Origin: Aquibium sp. A9E412
GTDB lineage: Bacteria > Pseudomonadota > Alphaproteobacteria > Rhizobiales > Rhizobiaceae
Direction of reading: 5' to 3'
NCBI RefSeq assembly: GCF_030398335.1
Contig: NZ_JAOAOP010000001.1
Coordinates: 208,707-272,706, forward strand
Length of the DNA: 64,000 nt
In this document: piece by piece, positions 8,967 to 16,899 of the stretch
Numbering within the stretch: the first letter of the stretch is position 1
How the letters are laid out: each line of letters starts with the position of its first letter
Translations under genes and position numbers: made by a program
The notes under the pieces: generated by a model
Database searches by the model: none
What the model was told of the DNA's origin: nothing
The model's input: only the letters and a program-made list of their open reading frames with translations

Positions 8967-10454
8967 TTAGGCGGAGCCTTCCTCGCTCGCCGCCTCGTCG
9001 GCGGCCGGCGCGGCGGCGTCGTCCGCCTTCTTCTTGGCCGCGGCCTTCTTCTTCGGCGCCGCCTTCTTCTTGGCCGGCTTTGCCTCGGCGGCCGCCGCCT
9101 TGTCGCCGGTCTCCTCGTCGTCCTCGGCCATCAGCTCGTCGCGCGTCACCTTCTTGTCGGTGACGTTGGCCTCGGCGAGCAGGTGGTCGACGACCTTCTC
9201 CTCGAACAGCGGCGCGCGCACATTGGCGAGCGCCTGCGGGTTGTCGCGGTAGAACTCGTAGATCTGGCGCTGCTGGTCCTGCGGGTAGCGGCGCACCGAA
9301 TCGATCAGCGCGCGCTGCATCTCCTCCTCGGAGACCTGGATGCTGGCCTTCTCGCCGATCTCGGCCAGCACCAGGCCGAGGCGCACGCGGCGCTCGGCGA
9401 GCTGGCGGTACTCCTCGCGCGCCGCCTCCTCGGTGGTGTCCTCGTCGGCGAAGGTGCGGCCGGCCTGCTCGAGGTCCTGCGTCACCTGCCGCCAGATGTT
9501 GTCGAACTCCGCCTCGACGAGGCGCGCCGGCGCCTCGAACTTGTAGGCCTCGTCGAGCTGGTCGAGAAGCTGGCGCTTGGCCTTCTGGCGCGTCACGCTG
9601 CCGAACTGGCTCTCGATCTGGCCGCGCACGATCTCGCGCAGCTTGTCGGCCGATTCGACGCCGAGGCTCTGCGCCACCTCGTCGTTGATCTCCAGCGCGC
9701 CGGGGCTCGCCACCTGCTTGACCGTCACGTCGAAGGTGGCGGTGCGGCCGGCCAGGTGCTCGGCGGCATAGGCGTCGGGGAACGTCACCTCGATGGTCTT
9801 CTCCTCGCCGGCCTTGGCGCCGACGAGCTGCTCCTCGAAACCGGGGATGAACTGGTTGGAGCCGAGCACGAGGTCGGAATCGGTCGCCGCGCCGCCGTCG
9901 AACGGCTCGCCGTCGAGCTTGCCGACATAGTCGATGGTGACCTTGTCGCCCTCGGCGGCCGCGCCGTCCTTGGGCTCGTAGGCGCGCACGGAATCGGCGA
10001 TGCGCACAACCTGCTCCTCGACCTCCTCGTCCGGCACGTCATAGACCGGGCGGGTGATGGCGATCTCGGAGAAATCCTTGATCTCGATCGGCGGGATGAT
10101 CTCGTAGGTCAGCGAGAACTCGAAATCGGCGTCGCCGGCGAGGATCTTCTCGGCCTCCTTCTCGTCCTCTGTCATCGCGACCTCGGGCTGCATGGCCGGC
10201 TTCTCGCCGCGCTCGGCGAGGATGTCGCGCGAGGATTCCGACAGGATCTCGTTGACGATCTCGGCCATGAAGGATTTGCCGTAGAGCTTGCGCAGGTGCT
10301 GCAGCGGGACCTTGCCGGGCCGGAAGCCGTTCAGGCGCACCTTCGCCTTGGCCTCGTTGAGCCGGCTCATCAGCCGCTGCTCCATGTCCTGGGCCGGCAC
10401 GGTGACCTTGATCTCGCGTTTCAAGCCGGAATTCAGCGTTTCGGTTACCTGCAT
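8967..10454 (-). CDS. tig: Trigger factor, ribosome-associated peptidyl-prolyl isomerase chaperone
   Basis: This encodes 495 residues. The start [17 protein letters not shown] is the standard alphaproteobacterial N-terminus (an ATG one codon upstream is an alternative), preceded by AAAGGT. The ribosome-binding signature appears as GFRPGKVP, the FKBP-type PPIase domain covers about residues 155-245 ([29 protein letters not shown]), and a helical C-terminal chaperone domain follows. The protein ends in a long Lys/Ala-rich tail ([18 protein letters not shown]) absent from enterobacterial trigger factors but frequent in alphaproteobacteria. It folds nascent chains at the ribosome exit. tRNA-Leu lies 90 bp upstream on the same strand and may share its transcript. 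Confidence 0.97.
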   Translation of the reverse strand: MQVTETLNSGLKREIKVTVPAQDMEQRLMSRLNEAKAKVRLNGFRPGKVPLQHLRKLYGKSFMAEIVNEILSESSRDILAERGEKPAMQPEVAMTEDEKEAEKILAGDADFEFSLTYEIIPPIEIKDFSEIAITRPVYDVPDEEVEEQVVRIADSVRAYEPKDGAAAEGDKVTIDYVGKLDGEPFDGGAATDSDLVLGSNQFIPGFEEQLVGAKAGEEKTIEVTFPDAYAAEHLAGRTATFDVTVKQVASPGALEINDEVAQSLGVESADKLREIVRGQIESQFGSVTRQKAKRQLLDQLDEAYKFEAPARLVEAEFDNIWRQVTQDLEQAGRTFADEDTTEEAAREEYRQLAERRVRLGLVLAEIGEKASIQVSEEEMQRALIDSVRRYPQDQQRQIYEFYRDNPQALANVRAPLFEEKVVDHLLAEANVTDKKVTRDELMAEDDEETGDKAAAAEAKPAKKKAAPKKKAAAKKKADDAAAPAADEAASEEGSA

Positions 10455-10544
10455 CATCGAACCTTTGTGTTGTCGTCGACCGCCGCCGAAGACGGCCACC
10501 CACTGCTCAGCCTGCCGGGATTTGTGGACCGGGAATGGCTTCCC

Positions 10545-10629
10545 TGGTGCGGGTGGAGGGACTTGAACCCCCACGGCTTGCGCCACAGGAACCTAAATCC
10601 TGCGTGTCTACCAGTTCCACCACACCCGC
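10545..10629 (-). tRNA. tRNA-Leu (anticodon UAA), CCA encoded
   Basis: This is an 85-nt class II tRNA. The acceptor GCGGGTG pairs with CACCCGC, the discriminator is A, CCA is encoded, the anticodon loop reads ATTTAGG (anticodon TAA), and a variable arm is present. It lies just upstream of tig on the same strand. Confidence 0.97.
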
Positions 10630-10661
10630 TTCGAAAGCCGCAGGCTCCCGAAAGCGCGGGT

Positions 10662-10689
10662 TCTATATCACCCGGACATGGTGGTTCAA
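10662..10689 (-). promoter_or_regulatory. Sigma-70-type promoter of tRNA-Leu
   Basis: On the minus strand TTGAAC (10684-10689) and TATAGA (10662-10667) are separated by 16 bp and end 33 bp upstream of the mature tRNA 5' end. Confidence 0.65.
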
Positions 10690-10829
10690 AGGAAAATTGC
10701 CAGCAAATTCGGGCTTTTTTCCGCCAAAGACGGGGAAATCGTGCCGCTTTTCCGCGTCGCCCGCCGACGCCGGCCCGAGGGCGCGCCGGCGGGCCGGCAG
10801 CGGCCCCTCATACTGCTCTGCACAACGGT

Positions 10830-10849
10830 CTTTGGTGCGATGCACAAAG
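10830..10849. promoter_or_regulatory. Imperfect palindrome upstream of the DUF1127 gene
   Basis: CTTTGGTGC and GCACAAAG flank a short centre, with one bulged or mismatched position. It lies about 27 bp upstream of the candidate -35 box of the DUF1127 gene, where an activator could bind. LysR-type regulators (VtlR in Brucella) are known to activate DUF1127 genes; the match of this site to any regulator is untested. Confidence 0.3.
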
Positions 10850-10875
10850 CGCAATGCTGCCATGCAACATTAGCG

Positions 10876-10904
10876 CTTCAATCCCGCCCGGCGTCCGCCT
10901 ATCT
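10876..10904 (+). promoter_or_regulatory. Candidate RpoH-type promoter of the DUF1127/hairpin RNA unit
   Basis: CTTCAA (10876-10881), a 16-bp spacer and CCTATCT (10898-10904) resemble the alphaproteobacterial heat-shock consensus CTTGAC-N17-CYTATNT. The -10 box fits fully; the -35 box fits 4 of 6. The rest of the 327-bp gap 10630-10956 holds the tRNA-Leu promoter and a palindrome but no credible gene. Confidence 0.4.
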
Positions 10905-10956
10905 ACCAATCGCAACAGAGATTTGCTCAACCAGTCCAAACGAAAAGACCAAAGAG

Positions 10957-11097
10957 ATGAACATCGTCCGCAACTACCGCAACTGGCGCCGCTACCGGCA
11001 GACTGTCAGCGAGCTGAGCCGCCTGTCGAACCGCGAGCTCAACGATCTGGGCATCAACCGCGGCGACATCCCGTTCGTGGCGCGCAAGTCGCTCTGA
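10957..11097 (+). CDS. DUF1127 small Arg-rich protein
   Basis: This encodes 46 residues beginning MNIVRNYRNWRRYRQ. It is a complete DUF1127 (YjiS-like) domain with the hallmark LSRLSNRELNDLGINRGDIP. I chose the internal ATG at 10957 because the frame upstream is without homology and the family starts here. DUF1127 proteins in alphaproteobacteria bind RNA or affect RNA turnover and are linked to phosphate, carbon and stress responses. The gene is followed after 12 bp by three hairpins with CCUCCUCCC-type loops, the arrangement described for CcaF1 and the CcsR small RNAs of Rhodobacter sphaeroides. I infer a stress-induced mRNA that yields small RNAs from its 3' part. Confidence 0.92.
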   Translation: MNIVRNYRNWRRYRQTVSELSRLSNRELNDLGINRGDIPFVARKSL

Positions 11098-11109
11098 TTT
11101 CGGTTTCGT

Positions 11110-11135
11110 CGAGGCCTACCTCCTCCCAGGCCTCG
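11110..11135 (+). ncRNA. CcsR/'cuckoo'-type hairpin 1 with CCTCCTCCC loop
   Basis: An 8-bp perfect stem (CGAGGCCT 11110-11117 with AGGCCTCG 11128-11135) exposes a 10-nt loop containing CCTCCTCCC (11119-11127). It lies 12 bp downstream of the DUF1127 stop. The loop is anti-Shine-Dalgarno-like, as in the CCUCCUCCC ('cuckoo') RNA family. Confidence 0.75.
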
Positions 11136-11143
11136 GCGGATAA

Positions 11144-11175
11144 GACCGGCCTTTTCCTCCTCCCTAAGGCCGGTC
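11144..11175 (+). ncRNA. CcsR/'cuckoo'-type hairpin 2 with CCTCCTCCC loop
   Basis: A 10-bp perfect stem (GACCGGCCTT 11144-11153 with AAGGCCGGTC 11166-11175) exposes a 12-nt loop with CCTCCTCCC at 11156-11164, eight bases after hairpin 1. The stem sequence is unrelated to hairpin 1, so the loop is what is conserved. Confidence 0.75.
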
Positions 11176-11178
11176 ACC

Positions 11179-11224
11179 AAAACGGCACCCGTCGGTCTCC
11201 TCCCCCGGCGGGTGCTGTTTTCGT
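11179..11224 (+). ncRNA. Hairpin 3 with TCTCCTCCC loop, doubling as terminator
   Basis: A 17-bp stem with two G-U pairs (11179-11195 with 11205-11221) exposes a 9-nt loop TCTCCTCCC (11196-11204). The arms start AAAA and end TTTT, so the same structure can act as a Rho-independent terminator for the DUF1127 transcript. Confidence 0.75.
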
Positions 11225-11291
11225 TTCGTGCGGCCGGATTGTCGTGCGGCAACGCCGCGCCCTCTGTCCCGCATCTCAGCGCGCGCCCCTG

Positions 11292-11897
11292 TCAGCGTGC
11301 GCCCATGACTCCGCGGGCCTGCCATTCTTCGAGCGGCATGATGTCGGGGGATCCGCCGGCCGGCTCGTACCAACTGTCGACCGCCCAGCGCCGCCCGGAT
11401 GGGTCGCGGATCACCGCCGTGGCATGCGGATAGCGCCCATCGACGAAGAAGCCGCGCGACACGTTCGCCTCCACCTCGTGGTGCCTGAGCAGACCGCGCG
11501 CGGCGAGATAGCGCAGCAGCGAGCGGGTGTTGGTGGATTCGTCGATGCAGTCCATCTGGCCCTTCTGGCCCGACTGGCCGAGCACCGACTTCGGCGCGTC
11601 GCGCACGCCGATGGTCGCCACCGTCATCTCCTCGAAATGCCGCACGGCGGCGGCGATCGCCCGGCGCTCGGCCTGCGGCCCGGCGCGGCCCGGCGCCATG
11701 ATGGCGGCGAAGCGCTCGGCGGCCTGCGGCCCGACGGCGATGCGCGTCTTGTACGTGCAGTTGAAGCCGCTGCAGGCATAGATGCGGCCCGCATCGGCGC
11801 GCGTGATGGCGCCGGTGTAGTTCGACGACACCGAGGTGCAGCCCGCCGACACGGCCGCGGCGAGCAGCGCCGCGGCGATTCCCCCGCCTTTTGTCAT
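11292..11897 (-). CDS. Lipoprotein with transglutaminase/cysteine-peptidase-like C-H-D pattern
   Basis: This encodes 201 residues. The ATG at 11897 starts a lipoprotein signal (MTKGGG, hydrophobic Ala/Leu stretch, SAGC lipobox); an upstream in-frame ATG at 11963 would add an untypical 22 residues. In the mature protein I see [33 protein letters not shown], then [10 protein letters not shown] and [12 protein letters not shown]. The order Cys, His, Asp resembles the catalytic triad of transglutaminase-like folds (C in MDCIDE, H in YPHATA, D in AVDSW). That is my inference; I do not recognise the family by name. It converges on the DUF1127 hairpins and is divergent from trmFO. Confidence 0.7.
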   Translation of the reverse strand: MTKGGGIAAALLAAAVSAGCTSVSSNYTGAITRADAGRIYACSGFNCTYKTRIAVGPQAAERFAAIMAPGRAGPQAERRAIAAAVRHFEEMTVATIGVRDAPKSVLGQSGQKGQMDCIDESTNTRSLLRYLAARGLLRHHEVEANVSRGFFVDGRYPHATAVIRDPSGRRWAVDSWYEPAGGSPDIMPLEEWQARGVMGAR

Positions 11898-12007
11898 ATG
11901 CGAATCGTAACCGCGGGGCGCGGCGCGCGCAAACCGCGCGGCCGGCGCGGCACGATCATCCACGGAATTCGTTGCAAAGCGGCCGCGCGCGGCCTATTTC
12001 CCCGGCC

Positions 12008-13414
12008 ATGAGCGACACTCCCATTCACGTGATCGGCGGCGGGCTGGCTGGCTCCGAGGCCGCCTGGCAGGCGGCGGAGGCGGGCGTGCCCGTCGTGCTG
12101 CACGAGATGCGGCCGCTGCGCGGCACCGACGCGCACAAGACCGACGGCCTGGCCGAGCTGGTGTGCTCCAACTCCTTCCGCTCCGACGACGCCGAGACCA
12201 ACGCGGTCGGCCTGCTGCATGCCGAGATGCGGCTCGCCGGCTCGCTGATCATGCGCGCCGGCGACGCCAACCAGGTGCCGGCCGGCGGCGCGCTGGCGGT
12301 CGACCGCGACGGCTTTTCCGACGCCGTCACCGCGGCGATCGCGCGCCACCCGCTGATCACCGTGGAGCGCGGCGAGGTCGACGGCCTGCCGCCGGAGAGC
12401 TGGGACCAGGCGATCGTCGCCACCGGGCCGCTCACCTCGCCGGCGCTCGCCGAGGCGATCCGCCAGGCGACGGGCGCCGACGCGCTCGCCTTCTTCGACG
12501 CGATCGCGCCGATCGTGCATTTCGACACGATCGACATGGAGACCGCCTGGTTCCAGTCGCGCTACGACAAGGTCGGCCCCGGCGGCACCGGCAAGGACTA
12601 CATCAACTGCCCGCTCGACCGCGCCCAGTACGAGGCCTTCGTCGCCGCGCTGGTGGCCGGCGGCAAGACCGAGTTCAAGGAGTGGGAGGGCACGCCCTAT
12701 TTCGACGGCTGCCTGCCCATCGAGGTGATGGCAGAGCGCGGGCCGGAGACGCTGCGGCACGGGCCGATGAAGCCGATGGGGCTGACCAACGCGCACCGGC
12801 CGGACGTCAAGCCCTATGCGGTGGTGCAGCTGCGCCAGGACAACGCGCTCGGCACGCTCTACAACATGGTCGGCTTCCAGACGAAGCTGAAATACGGCGA
12901 GCAGGTGCGCATCTTCCGCACGATTCCCGGCCTCGAGCAGGCCGAGTTCGCCCGGCTCGGCGGGCTGCACCGCAACACCTACATCAACTCGCCGGCGCTG
13001 CTCGACGGCACCCTGCAGCTCAAGGGCCGTCCCGGCCTGCGCTTCGCCGGCCAGATCACCGGCTGCGAGGGCTATGTGGAAAGCGCGGCGATCGGGCTTC
13101 TGGCCGGCCGCTTCGCCGCCGCGCAGCGCCAGGGCCGCAGCCCCGACGTGCCGCCGGCGACGACCGCCTTCGGCGCGCTGCTCGGCCACATCACCGGCGG
13201 CCATATCCTCGCCGAGGAGGAAGCCGGCAAGCGCTCGTTCCAGCCGATGAACGTCAATTTCGGGCTGTTCCCGCCGGTCGAGGTGCCGAAGCCGGAGGGC
13301 CGGCGGCTGCGCGGCAAGGAAAAGGCGCAGGCCAAGAAGCGTGCGGTCACCGCCCGCGCGCTCGACGACTGCCGCCGCTGGCTCGGCCTCGCCGCACGGG
13401 TGGCCGCCGAGTAG
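12008..13414 (+). CDS. trmFO: Folate- and FAD-dependent tRNA (uracil-54-C5)-methyltransferase TrmFO
   Basis: This encodes 468 residues. It methylates U54 of tRNA to ribothymidine using methylenetetrahydrofolate and FADH2. The N-terminal dinucleotide-binding motif is [17 protein letters not shown], followed by the GidA-like signature [17 protein letters not shown] and [14 protein letters not shown], all characteristic of TrmFO. A C-terminal [17 protein letters not shown] motif completes the FAD domain. The length is usual for the family. The start ATG at 12008 ([11 protein letters not shown]) fits the conserved N-terminus; the open frame upstream is not homologous. It is convergent with a DUF4153 gene, with one intergenic repeat copy between them. 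Confidence 0.97.
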   Translation: MSDTPIHVIGGGLAGSEAAWQAAEAGVPVVLHEMRPLRGTDAHKTDGLAELVCSNSFRSDDAETNAVGLLHAEMRLAGSLIMRAGDANQVPAGGALAVDRDGFSDAVTAAIARHPLITVERGEVDGLPPESWDQAIVATGPLTSPALAEAIRQATGADALAFFDAIAPIVHFDTIDMETAWFQSRYDKVGPGGTGKDYINCPLDRAQYEAFVAALVAGGKTEFKEWEGTPYFDGCLPIEVMAERGPETLRHGPMKPMGLTNAHRPDVKPYAVVQLRQDNALGTLYNMVGFQTKLKYGEQVRIFRTIPGLEQAEFARLGGLHRNTYINSPALLDGTLQLKGRPGLRFAGQITGCEGYVESAAIGLLAGRFAAAQRQGRSPDVPPATTAFGALLGHITGGHILAEEEAGKRSFQPMNVNFGLFPPVEVPKPEGRRLRGKEKAQAKKRAVTARALDDCRRWLGLAARVAAE

Positions 13415-13483
13415 CCGCTACGGCCTTTTGTCCCGTGCGGGCCGGCAGCGGCCCGTCGCCTCCCCCGGTGCCGGAAAGGCGCC

Positions 13484-13585
13484 GTGGAGCCGATCTCTTT
13501 TTCACGGGCTCGCAGATCGGCTCCACGTTCTCGCTTTGACGCGTCGGCGAACGGCGAACCGGTTTCCACGTCGCCTGGAAACGCT
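13484..13585. repeat. Two-hairpin intergenic repeat, best conserved copy
   Basis: Hairpin 1 has a 13-bp perfect stem (GTGGAGCCGATCT 13484-13496 with 13514-13526). A CTTTGACGCG box follows, then hairpin 2, GTTTCCA (13562-13568) with TGGAAAC (13576-13582). The unit abuts the stop codon of the minus-strand DUF4153 gene and could act as its 3'-end structure. Confidence 0.8.
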
Positions 13586-15355
13586 CTATTGCGCCGCCGC
13601 GCCGTCCTCTGGCGGCCAGTCGGCCGCGCGCAGCGCAAGCGCGCCGTGGATGGCGGTCAGCCGCGCCTGCGGCCGGATCTGGCCGTAGAGCGCCGTCGGC
13701 AGGATCAGCAGCCGCCGCGTGTCGGCCGCAAGCGCGAGCCGCTGCGGCGTGTCGCCGCCGGCGGCATGCAGCGCCTCGACGGTGGCGGCGGCGATGGCAA
13801 AGCGCACCGGCGCGCCGGCGCCCGTCCGCACCACGAGCGCCCCGTCCTCGAGCGCGATGCGCAACCGCGCGCCCGTGTCGAGGGTGAGCGCCAGCCCCTC
13901 CTCGGCCTGCGCGAACAGCGCGACGGCCGGCACGATGCGGTCGTAGCCCTCCGTGGCGAGCGCCGCGGTGGCCGGATAGCCGAGGCTGAAGCCGCCGTCG
14001 GCCAGCGTGCGCGGGCGGTCGGGATCGAGACCCCAGGCGGTCGCGACGGCGCGGTAGAGGCCGATCTCCTCGGTGCTGCCGGAAAAGCCGGGCGGCGCGA
14101 CGCGCAGAATGGCGTCGTAACGGCCGAGGAAGCGCAACGCCGCCAGCGCCTCCTGCTCGGCCGCCTCGTCCGGAGCCGCATCGGCCTCGACGATCGCCAG
14201 GAAGCGCTCGGACTGGCTGCGCAGCGCGGTCGCCACCGCGCCCTGCGGCCCGAAGCTCGCCATCGCCAGCGCGGCGACCGGCAGCGCCACCATCAGCCGG
14301 ATGTCGCCGCGCAGCCGCGGCAGCGCCTGACCGACGAGCACGGCCAGCGTGACCAGCCCGAACAGGCCGAGCAGATAGCGCGGCGGCGTCCAGCCATAGG
14401 CATCGACGCGCAGATAGAGCGCGACGAACAAGAGCACCAGCGGCACCGGCAGCAGCGCCGGCCAGATGCGCAGCACAAGCCGGGTCGGCGCGCGCGCGGC
14501 GTCGAGAAACGGATGGATGACGATCAGCGAGCCGAACAGGCAGAAGCCGTAGGCGAGCGTCAGCCAGCCGATCTGCCCCTTGGGCAGCTCCAGCGTCAGC
14601 CCGATCTTGAGCGCATAGGCATGCAGCACGGCGGCATAGACGAGCAGCAGCGGCGCGGCGACGAAATCGCCCAGCGCGCGCATGCCGCGCTCGGCGAGCC
14701 CCGTCAGGCGCGGCGGCTCGGCCGCCAGGTCGCGCGGCACCTGGCCGAGACCGAACAGCGGCGCGGCGAACAGCCCGCTGACCGCCCACAGATGCGCGTA
14801 GAGCCGGTCGGGCACCGGCAGGCCGAACAGATAGGTGAGGCTGGCGAAGACCGCCGACAGCCCGCCGGCGAACAGCCCGAGCGCGAGCACGGCGAGCGCG
14901 GCGGCGAAGCCGAGATGCAGCGCGAAGAACCAGAACTGGATCGAGCGGCCGCGGCCGAGATAGGGCGCCAGCGGCACGGCGCCGGCGAGCGCGGCGACGA
15001 GCGCCCATTGCAGCGTCGCCGCGGGGCGCTCGAAGACGGTCAGCGCCAGTGCGACGAGCGCCAGCGCGGCGGCCGCTCCGTGCCGCCAGGCCGCGCCGGA
15101 GCGCCGCGCCTCCGCCGCCAGCGTGGCGGCAAGCCCGGCGAGCGCGGCGGCGGCGAGGCCGACGCCGACGTCGTCCTCGGCGTCGCCGAACGGGTGCAGG
15201 TCGGCGATCGCCAGGTTGACGTGCAGCGCCAGCAGCGCCAGCGCCAGCGCCGGCACGGGGAAGCGGACGAGCGCGTCGCGCGTGCCGGCCAGCATCTCCT
15301 CGGCGACGGCGCGCCAGCCGCCGTCCTGCCGGCCGGCCGTGCGGGCAAGGCTCAT
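13586..15355 (-). CDS. DUF4153 multi-pass membrane protein
   Basis: This encodes 589 residues. About ten to twelve hydrophobic segments occupy residues 30-400, followed by a C-terminal soluble domain of ~180 residues rich in short beta segments. The layout and motifs such as FWFFALHLGF, YLFGLPVPDRLYAHLW and YALKIGLTLELPKGQIGWL match DUF4153 integral membrane proteins, whose role is unknown. The start ATG at 15355 overlaps the stop of the upstream fatty-acid hydroxylase-like gene (ATGA), so the two are translationally coupled. Function unknown; an envelope role is plausible only from topology. Confidence 0.85.
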   Translation of the reverse strand: MSLARTAGRQDGGWRAVAEEMLAGTRDALVRFPVPALALALLALHVNLAIADLHPFGDAEDDVGVGLAAAALAGLAATLAAEARRSGAAWRHGAAAALALVALALTVFERPAATLQWALVAALAGAVPLAPYLGRGRSIQFWFFALHLGFAAALAVLALGLFAGGLSAVFASLTYLFGLPVPDRLYAHLWAVSGLFAAPLFGLGQVPRDLAAEPPRLTGLAERGMRALGDFVAAPLLLVYAAVLHAYALKIGLTLELPKGQIGWLTLAYGFCLFGSLIVIHPFLDAARAPTRLVLRIWPALLPVPLVLLFVALYLRVDAYGWTPPRYLLGLFGLVTLAVLVGQALPRLRGDIRLMVALPVAALAMASFGPQGAVATALRSQSERFLAIVEADAAPDEAAEQEALAALRFLGRYDAILRVAPPGFSGSTEEIGLYRAVATAWGLDPDRPRTLADGGFSLGYPATAALATEGYDRIVPAVALFAQAEEGLALTLDTGARLRIALEDGALVVRTGAGAPVRFAIAAATVEALHAAGGDTPQRLALAADTRRLLILPTALYGQIRPQARLTAIHGALALRAADWPPEDGAAAQ

Positions 15356-16326
15356 TCGACCGCCTCCGGGCCGAGCGCGCCGCCGGCCGCGCCGGCGCCG
15401 GGCAGGCCCGGCCGGCCGGCCTCCGCCGGGTTGCGCCGCACGTAGTCGGCCTTCAGGTCGGCGGAGGTCTTGCGGCTGCCGTCGTGGCTCCAGCCGGGCG
15501 GGGCGAAGAGGTATTTCAGCCGCTGGCCGGGCGTCAGGCCGGGCGCCAGCGCATCGCGGAACATGCCGATCCACTCGTGGAAGGCGACCTTGAGCGGATT
15601 GAAGGTGCCGATGTTGCGGACGATGCCGTAGCGCGGCCGGTCCTCATCGAGCTCGGCGACGAAGGTGCCGAACATGCGGTCCCAGACGATCAGCGTGCCG
15701 GCGTAGTTGGCGTCGAGATAGCGCGGGTTGGTGGCGTGATGCACGCGGTGGTGCGAGGGCGTGTTGAAGACGAGCTCGATCGGCCACCACATCCGGCCGA
15801 TCGTCTCGGTGTGGATCCAGAACTGCCAGACCAGGTTGAAGCCGAACACGAAGATGATGACGGCGGGATGGATGCCGAGCAGCACGAGCGGCGCCTGCAA
15901 GACGAACATGCCGGTGAACAGGCCCGTCCAGGACTGCCGCAGCGCCGTCGACAGATTGTAGTGCTGGCTCGAATGATGGTTGACGTGCTCGGCCCATACC
16001 CAGCGGCAGCGATGCGCGATGCGGTGGTACCAGTAGTAGCGCAGGTCGTCGGCCAGGAAGGCGGCGACGAACACCCACCAGGCGAGGCCGAGGTCGAACA
16101 GCCGGAACTGCCAGACCCACAGGAGCGCGCTATAGGAGACGACGCCGAGCAGGATGCCGGCCGTCACGTTGCCGGCGCCCATCAAAAGGCTGGTCAGCGT
16201 GTCGCGCGTCTCGAAGGCGCCGGCCGCCCGGCCGCTGCGCACCAGCCACAACTCGAGCAGGATCGCCAGGACGAAGAACGGAATCGCGAGCTGCGTGATC
16301 GAGGGAAAGTCGTGCGCGTCCATCAT
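15352..16326 (-). CDS. Sterol desaturase/fatty acid hydroxylase superfamily protein
   Basis: This encodes 324 residues. Several membrane segments surround the three histidine clusters that bind the di-iron centre: HRIAH (HxxxH), HVNHH (HxxHH) and HHRVHH (HxxHH). These are complete, so catalysis is expected; enzymes of this superfamily hydroxylate or desaturate lipids, sterols or ornithine lipids. The substrate cannot be told. The start ATG at 16326 overlaps the upstream gene's stop and is preceded by GAGGA; the next codon is also ATG. It forms a three-gene coupled set with the 143-residue membrane protein upstream and the DUF4153 gene downstream, suggesting a membrane-lipid role. Confidence 0.9.
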   Translation of the reverse strand: MMDAHDFPSITQLAIPFFVLAILLELWLVRSGRAAGAFETRDTLTSLLMGAGNVTAGILLGVVSYSALLWVWQFRLFDLGLAWWVFVAAFLADDLRYYWYHRIAHRCRWVWAEHVNHHSSQHYNLSTALRQSWTGLFTGMFVLQAPLVLLGIHPAVIIFVFGFNLVWQFWIHTETIGRMWWPIELVFNTPSHHRVHHATNPRYLDANYAGTLIVWDRMFGTFVAELDEDRPRYGIVRNIGTFNPLKVAFHEWIGMFRDALAPGLTPGQRLKYLFAPPGWSHDGSRKTSADLKADYVRRNPAEAGRPGLPGAGAAGGALGPEAVE

Positions 16327-16754
16327 GCGGTCCTCATCTCGGCGCTGCGCAACCCGTCGAGCGCGGCGGAAACGGCATCGGCTTCGGCCGGATCGGCGAA
16401 GCGGAAGCGGCCGCCGGTCCACGTGAAATCACGCAATCGGACCGAAACCGTGACGGCGTCCGGCTTTTCCAGCCCGGCGATGTCGCGCGCGGCGAGCACG
16501 CGGGTGAGAAACCGGTCGCCGAAGGCCTGGACGATGCCGGTGCGGCCGTCGCCGAGCGCCAGGAAGGCGGTCTCGCCGTCGCCGGCAAGCCGCACCGCGC
16601 GCACCGCGTGGTCGGGAAAGTCCTCGGCGAAGCGGGCGCGCGCCTGCGCCGCGTCGGCCAGCCGCGCGGTGCGGCTGCCGCCCGTCAGATGCACGGCCAG
16701 CACGATGGCGGCGATGCCGCCGACGACGAGAATCACGAGCAGCGTGAGACCCAT
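16323..16754 (-). CDS. Hypothetical protein with N-terminal membrane helix
   Basis: This encodes 143 residues. An N-terminal hydrophobic segment (residues about 3-22) is followed by a ~115-residue soluble domain of mixed alpha/beta character (FLALGDGRTGIVQAFGD, VRLRDFTWTGGRFRF). The pattern suggests a single-pass protein with an exported or cytosolic domain; no family is recognised. Its stop overlaps the start of the fatty-acid hydroxylase-like gene, so it is likely the first gene of that operon. Confidence 0.75.
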   Translation of the reverse strand: MGLTLLVILVVGGIAAIVLAVHLTGGSRTARLADAAQARARFAEDFPDHAVRAVRLAGDGETAFLALGDGRTGIVQAFGDRFLTRVLAARDIAGLEKPDAVTVSVRLRDFTWTGGRFRFADPAEADAVSAALDGLRSAEMRTA

Positions 16755-16899
16755 GCCCCTGCCCTTTCAGACCATCCGGCGCCCGGCACCGCCCGCCGGC
16801 ACGGCGCGGCCGCCGGGCGCGATGCGCCGGCTTCGTCTGACGCCGGCCTCCTCCGCGCATCCGGCGGTTGCACGACAGTGCCGCCGCTTGACGTTTACG

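Noticed and set aside
10678..10956. An N-terminal extension of the DUF1127 protein from an upstream start
   Set aside because: The extension has no homology and covers the promoter and palindrome; DUF1127 proteins start at MNIV.
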